Positions 57,107-64,000 of a stretch of 64,000 nt of DNA are shown here, piece after piece. This DNA comes from Actinomadura luteofluorescens (GTDB lineage: Bacteria > Actinomycetota > Actinomycetes > Streptosporangiales > Streptosporangiaceae). The notes under the pieces were generated by a model. That model had not been told where the DNA came from, did no database searches, and worked only from the letters and a program-made list of their open reading frames with translations. The translations under genes and the position numbers were made by a program. Within the stretch, counting starts at the first letter, position 1. Every line of letters begins with the position of its first letter. The stretch spans positions 2,294,001 through 2,358,000 of the forward strand of contig NZ_JACCBA010000001.1 in NCBI RefSeq assembly GCF_013409365.1, written 5' to 3'.

Positions 57107-58145
57107 GCGGCCGCATGGGCTTCAACGACGCCATGAGCCGGGCCCTCATCCACGCCGCGCCGGGACGCTCCACCAGGCGGTGCACGGCGTAGGCGGCCAG
57201 CAGGGAGGCCCCGACGGCGACGGCCAGCGCCGCCCAGCGGTCGAGCCCCGGATACACCGCGTCCAGCAGGGGAAGCGCGAGCTGGGAGTGGACGAGGTAG
57301 AGGGGGTAGGTGAGCGCCCCGAGAACGGTCAGGCCCCGCCGGCGCAGCCGGCTCAGCCGCCCGGTGGCGACGAGGATCATCACCGCGAAGATGCCCGTGA
57401 TGACGGCGCTGACCACGGTCTCGTCCGCGCCCCTGAACACGTTCTCCGCGCGCCAGGCGCCCCAGCGCAGCGCGATCAGGTAGGACGCGGCGACGTACCC
57501 CCAGAGCAGCAGCGTCGGGCCGAACCGGTGGATCATGTAGAGCGCCATGCCCGCGATGAAGTAGCAGCTCCAGGTCGGGACCAGCATGACCTGGAGGATC
57601 TTGCTGTCGGCCTCGTCGGCGAAGACCCCGCCGAGCATCCAGGCCGCCATGAAGACCAGGCAGGAGCGGTAGGTGATCCCGATCCCCGCGAGGACGGCGG
57701 CGAGCACGTAGAAGTGCAGCTCGACCCAGAGCGTCCAGTAGACGGCGTCCACGTTCCGCAGGCCGAGCCCGCCCTGGAGCATCGTCAGGTTGGGGACGAT
57801 CAGGCCGGGGACGCCGTGGCCCGTCCGGAACAGCGCGTAGACGGCGGCGCCCAGCAGCACGCTCACCCAGTAGGCGGGCATCAGCCGGACGAGCCGGGAG
57901 ATACCGAACTCGCCCGGGCCGCGTCCCCACGCGCTCATGAGGATCACGAACCCGCTGATGACGAAGAACAGGTCGACGCCCAGGTAGCCGAACCGGGTGA
58001 CCGGCGCGATCTCGGGGAAGACCTCCTGCGAGGGCACGGGCCATGCCCCGGCGCCGCCGAATCCCGTGAAGTGGTAGAGCACCACCGCCAGCGCGGCCGC
58101 GAAGCGCAGCAGGTCGAGTTCGCTCAGCCGTTCCCGTCGAGTCAC
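56994..58145 (-). CDS. Membrane acyltransferase (Acyltransferase_3/OafA type)
   Basis: 383 aa from GTG 58145 (GGGAGGG, seven-base spacing). About ten membrane segments; the start RLSELDLLRFAAALAVVLYH has the conserved Arg and membrane His, then FGYLGVDLFFVISGFVI and WTLWVELHFYVLA. Transfers acyl groups to cell-surface sugars or antibiotics from the cytoplasmic side. The last about 40 residues (after RARLMASL) are polar and overlap the next gene, unlike family members that end after the last span. Confidence 0.9.
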   Translation of the reverse strand: MTRRERLSELDLLRFAAALAVVLYHFTGFGGAGAWPVPSQEVFPEIAPVTRFGYLGVDLFFVISGFVILMSAWGRGPGEFGISRLVRLMPAYWVSVLLGAAVYALFRTGHGVPGLIVPNLTMLQGGLGLRNVDAVYWTLWVELHFYVLAAVLAGIGITYRSCLVFMAAWMLGGVFADEADSKILQVMLVPTWSCYFIAGMALYMIHRFGPTLLLWGYVAASYLIALRWGAWRAENVFRGADETVVSAVITGIFAVMILVATGRLSRLRRRGLTVLGALTYPLYLVHSQLALPLLDAVYPGLDRWAALAVAVGASLLAAYAVHRLVERPGAAWMRARLMASLKPMRPHGETSTLVARGDRSGRGGADLDGGEPRDRAPVEAART

Positions 58146-58363
58146 CGCGGCACCCTCCCGCCGCCAGGTGGCCCGGTCCGATCCGCCGGGTGAACGGCGG
58201 ATGTAGGGAAGGACGCGATTCGTCACCGCCCCGCGGGCGCGGCGCCGCCGCACGGTGACGAGACGGCCGCGGCACGGTGACGGCATGGTCGCGGAGTGCG
58301 CGCGTGAGCGGCGCGAGGTCAGTAAGATGCGGAGGCGTCCCCCGATCTCCTTGGTGGTACTCC

Positions 58364-59146
58364 ATGACATCTCGCCGCGCCCGACGCGGCGCGGCGACCC
58401 GGCTGCTGTGCCTGAGCCTGGCGGCGGTCCTGTCGCTCGCCGGAAGTTCCCTGATCGCGGGGTGCTCCCTGCTCGCGGGGTCGGTGCACAAGCAGGCCGC
58501 GGCGGACGGCCCGAAGAGCGACGGGGCGCGCGAGGCGCCGCCCGTCGTGATGTTCCTCGGCGACAGCTACACGGTCGGCGACCGCGGCGTCGAGCCGGAG
58601 TCGACCTACGCCTCCGCGACCGCGCGGCTGCTCGGCTGGCAGGTCGTCGTCGGCGGGCGGTCCGGGACCGGCTACGTCCAGAGGGGCCGCGGCCCGCACG
58701 CGTTCCTCGGCCTGTTCGAGAGCCAGCTCGGCTGGCGCCCGGCGCCCGACATGCTGGTCGTGTCCGGCGGCCACAACGACTGGCGGATCCCCCCGGCGCA
58801 GGTCGCGGCGGCGGCGCACGTGCTGCTGGAGCGCGCCCGGCAGCGCTGGCCGGGCACCCGCCTGGTGCTGGTGGGCCCGCTCTGGGGGACGGGGACGCCG
58901 CTGCCCGGCGCCCTCGCCGTCCGGGACGCGCTGAAGAACCTCGCCGGGCAGCTCGGCGTCCCGTTCGTCGACCCGATGGGCGAGGGCTGGATCACCGGCG
59001 ACCTGCTGACGGGCCAGGGCAACGCGCCGCGCCTCATCAAGCAGGACCGCACCCATCCGACGCCGGCGGGCCACCTGTACGTGGCGACCCGCCTGGCGGC
59101 GGACCTCAAGCGGATGGGCCTCGCGCACCCCGTCCGCAAGGGCTGA
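58364..59146 (+). CDS. SGNH/GDSL hydrolase lipoprotein
   Basis: 260 aa from ATG 58364. Arg-rich N-terminus, hydrophobic core and lipobox LIAGC. SGNH blocks: FLGDSYTVG (nucleophile Ser), GGRSGTGY (oxyanion Gly), VVSGGHNDWR (Asn) and DRTHPTPAGH (Asp-His). Esterase on the cell surface; it may deacylate glycans, which would complement the divergent acyltransferase. It is convergent with egtD, three bp between stops, with no terminator. Confidence 0.88.
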   Translation: MTSRRARRGAATRLLCLSLAAVLSLAGSSLIAGCSLLAGSVHKQAAADGPKSDGAREAPPVVMFLGDSYTVGDRGVEPESTYASATARLLGWQVVVGGRSGTGYVQRGRGPHAFLGLFESQLGWRPAPDMLVVSGGHNDWRIPPAQVAAAAHVLLERARQRWPGTRLVLVGPLWGTGTPLPGALAVRDALKNLAGQLGVPFVDPMGEGWITGDLLTGQGNAPRLIKQDRTHPTPAGHLYVATRLAADLKRMGLAHPVRKG

Positions 59147-59149
59147 GCG

Positions 59150-60106
59150 TCAGCGGGAGGCGGGGGCCGCGAGGGTGAGGGAGAAGTCCCCGGCCTCGTC
59201 CGTCCAGAACTCGGCGAGCTCCATCCCGGCGGCGCCGAGCTCCGCCTCCAGCCGTTCCCGGCGGAACTTGGCGGAGATCTCGGTGCGCATCTCCTCCCCC
59301 TCCGCGAACGACACGTCGAGGTCGAGGCCGCCGACGTGGACGTCCTGGGCGCGCAGCGACCGCAGCCGCATCTCGATCTGCTCCTCGGCCGCGTTCCAGG
59401 CCGCGACGTGCTCGAACGCGCCGATGTCGAAGTCGGCGTCCAGCTCCCGGTTGACGACCGACAGGACGTTGCGGTTGAACTCGGCGGTGACGCCCGCCGC
59501 GTCGTCGTAGGCGCGCACGAGCCGCCCGGGGTCCTTGACGAGGTCGGCGCCGACGAGCAGGAAGTCGTCCTCGGCCATGGTGGCGCGCACGCCGCCGAGG
59601 AACCCGATGCGCTCGGCGGGCGGCATGTTCCCGATCGTCCCGCCGAGGAAGGCGATGAGGCGCCGCTCGCCGCCGGGCAGCAGGGGCAGGTGCTGCTCGT
59701 AGTCGGCGGCGACGGCCCGGACGGTCAGGCCGGGGTGGTCGGCGGCGATCCCGGCCGCGGCCTGCTCCAGGAAGTCGCCGCTGACGTCCACCGGAACGTA
59801 GGTCTCCAGCGTGCCGGCCAGCGCGTCCAGCAGCACCCGGGTCTTCTCCCCCGAGCCCGCGCCGAGCTCCAGCAGCGTCCGGGCGCCGGTGGCGGCGGCG
59901 ATGCCGGGCGCCCGGGCGGCGAGGATCTCCCGCTCCCGCCGGGTCGGGTAGTACTCCTCCAGCCGCGTGATCTCCTCGAAGAGCGCGCTGCCGCGCTCGT
60001 CGTAGAACCACTTGGGCGGCAGCGTCTTGGGCACGCCGGTGAGCCCGGCCCGGACGTCCTGGCGGAGGGACTTGGCGAGGTCGTCGGCGGTCAGGAACCG
60101 GTCCAC
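59150..60106 (-). CDS. egtD: L-histidine N-alpha-methyltransferase
   Basis: 318 aa. Methylates histidine three times with SAM to give hercynine, the first step of ergothioneine synthesis. Start DRFLTADDLAKSLRQDVRAGL, then PKTLPPKWFYDERGSALFEE, LLELGAGSGEKTRVLLDAL (SAM site) and FLGGTIGNMPPAER. Matches Methyltransf_33/EgtD over its full length. Last of the four egt genes, 58 bp after egtC, the only sizeable gap in the operon. Confidence 0.95.
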   Translation of the reverse strand: MDRFLTADDLAKSLRQDVRAGLTGVPKTLPPKWFYDERGSALFEEITRLEEYYPTRREREILAARAPGIAAATGARTLLELGAGSGEKTRVLLDALAGTLETYVPVDVSGDFLEQAAAGIAADHPGLTVRAVAADYEQHLPLLPGGERRLIAFLGGTIGNMPPAERIGFLGGVRATMAEDDFLLVGADLVKDPGRLVRAYDDAAGVTAEFNRNVLSVVNRELDADFDIGAFEHVAAWNAAEEQIEMRLRSLRAQDVHVGGLDLDVSFAEGEEMRTEISAKFRRERLEAELGAAGMELAEFWTDEAGDFSLTLAAPASR

Positions 60107-60164
60107 GTGGTTCTCCTTCGGTGGCGGGCGATGGCAGAAGCGGGTGATGTCGGAGGCGGTGCTG

Positions 60165-60899
60165 TCAGAGGCGGGTGATGCGGACGCCGTCGGCGGGCCC
60201 GGCGGTGACGAGCGAGCGGTCGGGGACGCGGCGCCACGCGGGGTCGCCGTCCGGCGGCTCGGAGGCGATCTGGACCGCGTCCCCGCCCTCGCGGACGAAC
60301 AGGGAGTCGCCCCAGGTCGTGGCGGCCAGGGCCGTCCCGTCCGAGGCGAGCAGGTTGTAGCGGCCGGGGGCCAGCGCGGTGATCGCGGTGACGACGGCGG
60401 CGAGGCCCTCGCCGAGCGCCGCGCCCTCCCGCCAGTTCCGGACCGCGAGGGCGAACAGCGGCGCGGAGTCGACGGGCGCGCGGGCGTCGGGGATCTCGGC
60501 GATGTCCCCGGCCAGCTCCCGCAGCTTGGACTCGACGCCGCCGTAGCCCTCGATCTTCCCGTTGTGGCTGAACAGCCACGGGCCGGCGCGGAACGGCTGG
60601 GCGCACGACTCGTCCACGGGGAACCCGACGGTCGCCGACCGCAGCGCCGCGACCGCGCACGACGCGCGGACGGCCCCGGCGACCTCGCGGAACGACTGGT
60701 CGGTCCAGATGGGCTGGGCGCGGCGGAACCGGACGGCCTCGCCGTCCTGGTACCAGCCGACGCCGTACCCGTCGGCGTTGAGGATGGCGCCCTGCGTCAT
60801 GCGCGGCGCGTACGACTGGGTCTCCAGCGAGTGCTCCCCTTCGTAGATGAGGGAGTGCAGCGTCCGCTCGGGCCCCAGGTAGGCGAGATGGCGGCACAT
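60165..60899 (-). CDS. egtC: Gamma-glutamyl-hercynylcysteine S-oxide hydrolase
   Basis: 244 aa class II glutamine amidotransferase-fold amidase. N-terminal MCRHLAYLGPE exposes the catalytic Cys2 after Met removal. Later blocks: NADGYGVGWYQDG, HNGKIEGYGG and DSAPLFALAVRNW. Removes glutamate from the conjugate made by EgtB. Its ATG directly follows the egtB stop with no gap. Confidence 0.95.
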   Translation of the reverse strand: MCRHLAYLGPERTLHSLIYEGEHSLETQSYAPRMTQGAILNADGYGVGWYQDGEAVRFRRAQPIWTDQSFREVAGAVRASCAVAALRSATVGFPVDESCAQPFRAGPWLFSHNGKIEGYGGVESKLRELAGDIAEIPDARAPVDSAPLFALAVRNWREGAALGEGLAAVVTAITALAPGRYNLLASDGTALAATTWGDSLFVREGGDAVQIASEPPDGDPAWRRVPDRSLVTAGPADGVRITRL

Positions 60900-62243
60900 C
60901 TAGCGCGCCTCCCCGGCCGCCGAGCGGGCGCAGCGGAACCCGGAGAAGATCTGCCGGCGGATGGGGTAGTCCCAGTTGCGGAACGAGCCGCGTATGGCGA
61001 GGGGGTGCGTGGCCCAGGATCCGCCCCTCAGCACCTTGTAGTCGGGTCCGAAGAAGGCCTCCGAGTACTCCTTGTAGGGGAACGAGCGGAAGCCGGGGTA
61101 CCCGTGGAAGTCGGACGACGTCCACTCCCACACGTCCCCTAGCAGGCGCCTCACCCCGTACGCCGACGCTCCGGCCGCGTAGGAGCCCGTCTCGGACGGA
61201 CGGAGCGAGCGCTGTCCGAGGTTGGCGCGCCCCTCCTCGTAGACGTCGCCCCAGGGATAGCGGCGCGACCGTTCCGCGACGGGGTCCCAGCGGGCGGCCT
61301 TCTCCCATTCGGCCTCGGTCGGCAGCCGCTTCCCCGCCCACCGCGCGTACGCGTCGGCCTCGTACCAGCACACGTGCTGGACGGGTTCGCCTGGCGGGAC
61401 GGGTTCCGTCCGCCCGAAGCGACGCCGCGACCACTGTCCCCCTTCACGCTCCCAGAAGGCGGGGGCGCGCTTGCCGCCGCTGTTGCGCCACTCCCACCCG
61501 GCCGGGTCCCACCAGCGCGGGTCGTCGTAGCCACCGGCCTCGATGAAGGCGGTGTAGGCGGCGTTGGTGACCGGTTCCACGTCGATGTAGTACGCGGGCA
61601 GGTCGACGAGGTGCACGGGACGTTCGTTGTCGTACGCCCACGGTTCGTCCGAGGTCCCCATCTGGAAGGGGCCCGCCTCGATGAGCACCTCGTCCGCGCC
61701 GGACGCCTCGCCGGGGACCTGGAGTGGCTCCGCCTTGGGGTCGAGCAGGGCGGGGGCACCGCGGCGCAGCTGGTGCGTGGCCAGCATGGTCTCGTCGTGC
61801 ATGTGCTCGTGCTGGACGACCATCCCGTACACGAACCCGCCGGACGTCAGCGGGTCCGGGGTGTCGAAGCGCACCGACGGCAGCGAGTCGAGCACCTTGG
61901 AGCGGACCGTGCCGAGGTAGGACCGCGCCTCCTCCGGCTTCAGCAGCGGCAGCGCCGGCCGCTCCGCGCGCGGATGCTCGAACGCGTCGTACAGGTCGTC
62001 GATCTCGGGGCGCATCGCCTCCTGCCCGGTGGCCGCGCGCAGCAGCCACAGCTCCTCGTAGTTGCCGACGTGCGCGAGGTCCCAGACGAGCGGCGACATC
62101 AGCGGCGACACCTGCGCGGTGAGATCGTCCTCGGCGAGGACGTCGGTGGTGAGGCCGAAGCTGCGGTCGCGCACCGCGCCGAGCTCGTCGGCGATCAGTT
62201 CCTTCAGGGCGGCCTCGTCGGCGGACGGGCCAGGCGAGCTCAT
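60900..62243 (-). CDS. egtB: Ergothioneine sulfoxide synthase
   Basis: 447 aa from ATG 62243. Non-haem iron enzyme joining gamma-glutamylcysteine to hercynine with O2. DinB-like helical domain supplies His58 (DLAHVG) and the HEHMH motif (His135, His139). The FGE-sulfatase domain follows (about 190-440): LPTEAEWEKAARW, GDVWEWTSSDFHGYPGF and LRGGSWATHP. Its start overlaps egtA by four bases. Confidence 0.95.
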   Translation of the reverse strand: MSSPGPSADEAALKELIADELGAVRDRSFGLTTDVLAEDDLTAQVSPLMSPLVWDLAHVGNYEELWLLRAATGQEAMRPEIDDLYDAFEHPRAERPALPLLKPEEARSYLGTVRSKVLDSLPSVRFDTPDPLTSGGFVYGMVVQHEHMHDETMLATHQLRRGAPALLDPKAEPLQVPGEASGADEVLIEAGPFQMGTSDEPWAYDNERPVHLVDLPAYYIDVEPVTNAAYTAFIEAGGYDDPRWWDPAGWEWRNSGGKRAPAFWEREGGQWSRRRFGRTEPVPPGEPVQHVCWYEADAYARWAGKRLPTEAEWEKAARWDPVAERSRRYPWGDVYEEGRANLGQRSLRPSETGSYAAGASAYGVRRLLGDVWEWTSSDFHGYPGFRSFPYKEYSEAFFGPDYKVLRGGSWATHPLAIRGSFRNWDYPIRRQIFSGFRCARSAAGEAR

Positions 62244-63454
62244 GTCGGATCCTCCAGCGGACGTGTCGGGGGGCCGGCGGGGCGGTCGTCGGCGGGACTG
62301 CGGCCTCGCAGGACGTACCGGACGGCGTACTCCTCGACCAGCGGGACGAGCCCGGGCGCGCCGAGCCGCGGAAGCGCGTCCAGCACCGCCGCGAAGCACG
62401 CCCGCGCGGCCCTGGCGAGGGCGGGGTCCGACAGTCCGTGCCGGGCGGCCTGCGCCCACCGGTGCGCCACGGGTTCGGCCGCGGCCTCGGCGGCGCGCGA
62501 GGCGGCCGGGTCGTCCAGCAGGGCCGTGGCGACGGCGACCGGGACCGGCCAGTACGGGCCGGGCAGCGCGTCGATCATGCGCAGCTCCAGCCAGCCGCGC
62601 GGCCGCACCGGCGGGAACAGCGTGGACAGGTGGTAGGCGAGGTCGTCCTCGCCCGGCTCGCCCTTGGCCAGCCACTCCAGGAAGGACATCCCGGGGGCGG
62701 GCACCCACTGGTCGTCCGGGGTGTGGACGAGCATGACCTGCGCGTCGAGCGCGTACCGCGTCCAGGCCTCGGCGGGGTCGCCGTCCGCCCCGTCCCGCAG
62801 CACCGGCAGCGTGCGGCACGGGTCGAGCTCGGTCCAGATGGCCTGCCGGGACGAGCGCATCCCGGTGCGGCGGCCCTCCCGCAGGGGCGAGTTGGCGAAC
62901 GCGGCGACCAGCACCGGGCCGAGCGCGTGCACGAGCCTCCAGCGGCGGGACGCGTCCGCGTCGTCGGCGCCGATGTCCAGGTTCACCTGGACCGACGCGG
63001 TCGAGCACATCATCGCCAGCCCCGCGTCGTGGAAGCCGCCCGCGCAGAAGTAGTCCCGCATGCACGCGTAGCGGGGGTGGTCGGCCTGGAACCGCGGAAC
63101 GCGGACGGGGTCGACGCCGTGCCCGGCGAGCGCGAGCCCGTCCGGCGCGAGCACGTCCCGCACGTGGTCGATGTCCCGGCCGAGCGAGACGGTCAGGTCG
63201 TCGAGCGTCCCGAACGGGGCGGAGCTGAGCTCGAGCTGCCCGCCGGGCTCGTAGGTCACCTTGCTCCCGCCGGCCGGCGGACCGGCCCCGTCGACGAGGG
63301 CGCGCACCCGCTCGGCGGGCACGTGGGCCGCCGGATCGCCGGCGTCGACGACGAGCCACTCGGTCTCCGCGCCGACCGTCCCGGGCGGGCCCGTCTTGAA
63401 GCAGACGCCGCGAATGTGCTGGTAGACGTCGTCCACTGTGAGCCGGGTCACCAT
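62240..63454 (-). CDS. egtA: Glutamate-cysteine ligase of ergothioneine pathway
   Basis: 404 aa, GCS2/EgtA family: ATP-dependent synthesis of gamma-glutamylcysteine for EgtB. Blocks GAETEWLVVD, YEPGGQLELSSAP (substrate/metal Glu), MMCSTASVQVNLD, FANSPLREGRRTGMRSSRQA and WLELRMIDALPG. ATG 63454 follows GGAGGA by five bases. First gene of egtABCD. Together with EgtB-D it provides every step up to hercynylcysteine sulfoxide; the EgtE lyase gene is not in the window. Confidence 0.94.
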   Translation of the reverse strand: MVTRLTVDDVYQHIRGVCFKTGPPGTVGAETEWLVVDAGDPAAHVPAERVRALVDGAGPPAGGSKVTYEPGGQLELSSAPFGTLDDLTVSLGRDIDHVRDVLAPDGLALAGHGVDPVRVPRFQADHPRYACMRDYFCAGGFHDAGLAMMCSTASVQVNLDIGADDADASRRWRLVHALGPVLVAAFANSPLREGRRTGMRSSRQAIWTELDPCRTLPVLRDGADGDPAEAWTRYALDAQVMLVHTPDDQWVPAPGMSFLEWLAKGEPGEDDLAYHLSTLFPPVRPRGWLELRMIDALPGPYWPVPVAVATALLDDPAASRAAEAAAEPVAHRWAQAARHGLSDPALARAARACFAAVLDALPRLGAPGLVPLVEEYAVRYVLRGRSPADDRPAGPPTRPLEDPT

Positions 63455-63707
63455 TGACTCCTCCGGTAATTCGATAACGGGTTCGAGTCTTCCCTGCTGA
63501 ACCGGATCAGAAATCAGCGGTTTTTCAGGAAGTTTCTTAAATCTCCGTGAACGTCACCGTCCGCAGCGGTCCCTGCTACCTTCCGTGCTATTCGACGTGG
63601 TGTCCGATCCCTGGCTTCTCATGGGTTGATCAGAGGCGCTAGAGTCCCCCTGGCCAGCGATATGCACGATTTGTCGGAAGTGAAACCGGCCGGAGACGGG
63701 GGGCAAC
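63455..63707. other. egtA / sigma-like divergent intergenic region
   Basis: 253 bp, A/T-richer than its surroundings, especially 63500-63545. It must carry promoters for both directions, but no pair of elements is convincing. No small gene or strong hairpin seen. Confidence 0.5.
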
Positions 63708-64000
63708 ATGGGCGGAGACCTGGGCTCGCTCTACGACGCGCACGCCGACCGCCTGTACGCCTACTGCTGGTCGCTGGTCGGCGACCAGCTCGCGGCGGCG
63801 GCCGTCGGCGACACGTTCAGCGCGGCCGTGCACCAGCCGCCGCGCGGCGACAGCGTGCTCTGGCTCTACTCGCTCTCCCGGACGGCCTGCGCCGAGCGCG
63901 GCGCGTTCACCGGCGAGCCGGGCCTCGGCGCCGCCGCCGGGCGCGGCCCCCTGTTCGCCGGCCCCGACCCGCTGCTGCGCGCCGCCGGAAGCCTGCGCTC
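63708..64000 (+). CDS. Sigma-70 region 2-like protein, 3' end outside window
   Basis: 97 codons visible from ATG 63708 (GACGGGGGGCAAC before it). The start LGSLYDAHADRLYAYCWSLV resembles region 2 of ECF-type sigma factors, and GDQLAAAAVGDTFSAAVHQP continues that helix pair. The following part lacks a clear -10 recognition block, so it may belong to the sigma-like proteins of actinomycetes that carry long C-terminal extensions. Cut by the window edge. Confidence 0.65.
   Translation, partial: MGGDLGSLYDAHADRLYAYCWSLVGDQLAAAAVGDTFSAAVHQPPRGDSVLWLYSLSRTACAERGAFTGEPGLGAAAGRGPLFAGPDPLLRAAGSLR

Overview
High-GC actinomycete chromosome. Hanks-type kinases with long membrane tails, the GlgE maltosyltransferase route, the four-gene egtABCD ergothioneine operon, a DUF574 methyltransferase and many GTG starts point to the Streptosporangiales (Actinomadura-like); the genus is my inference. 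I see no tRNA, rRNA, CRISPR array, prophage or intact transposase.

Layout. 1-7.7 kb: four Ser/Thr kinase-family genes (one cut by the window edge, one a likely pseudokinase) around etfBA. 7.7-12.5 kb: acyl-ACP desaturase, short-chain dehydrogenase, F420/NADP-binding reductase facing a frameshifted HxlR regulator, enoyl-CoA hydratase, Tat-exported intradiol dioxygenase. 12.7-18.6 kb: SNF2 helicase coupled to a SWIM protein, an orphan sensor kinase, and a small HTH/membrane protein pair. 18.6-30.8 kb: alpha-glucan/trehalose cluster glgP, glgE-treS-pep2, GntR regulator and small protein, glgB. TreS makes maltose from trehalose, Pep2 phosphorylates it, GlgE extends glucan from maltose-1-phosphate, GlgB branches it and GlgP degrades it. 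30.8-35.6 kb: ACT protein, Nudix-NYN fusion, thioesterase, SppA peptidase, flavin reductase, ferritin. 35.6-43.4 kb: histidine utilisation operon hutH-hutU-M20 amidohydrolase-hutF-hutI, facing an IclR regulator. 43.4-49.5 kb: reductase, a broken secreted protein, acetyltransferase, hydrolase, DUF574 methyltransferase + P450, secreted nuclease/phosphatase-fold protein. 49.5-56.3 kb: betaine-type ABC importer facing a HAL-fold lyase that lacks the Ala-Ser-Gly cofactor triad, then LacI regulator and thiol dioxygenase. 56.4-59.1 kb: broken membrane protein, acyltransferase, SGNH lipoprotein. 59.1-63.5 kb: egtA-egtB-egtC-egtD. The window ends inside a sigma-factor-like gene.

Most worth following up: (1) the MIO-less HAL homologue beside a quaternary-amine importer and near ergothioneine synthesis, a candidate trimethylamine-lyase (ergothionase/hercynine-lyase-like) salvage system; (2) a short repeat family sitting precisely between the TAG stops of convergent gene pairs and flanked by CTAG/CTAA, with two unoccupied CTAG stop overlaps elsewhere in the window, suggesting an element that targets overlapping stop codons; (3) several clean regulatory structures: an 18-bp palindrome at hut, a four-run G-quadruplex motif at the hutH start, three 13-bp LacI iterons, a long hairpin upstream of glgB and a hairpin hiding the ferritin ribosome site.
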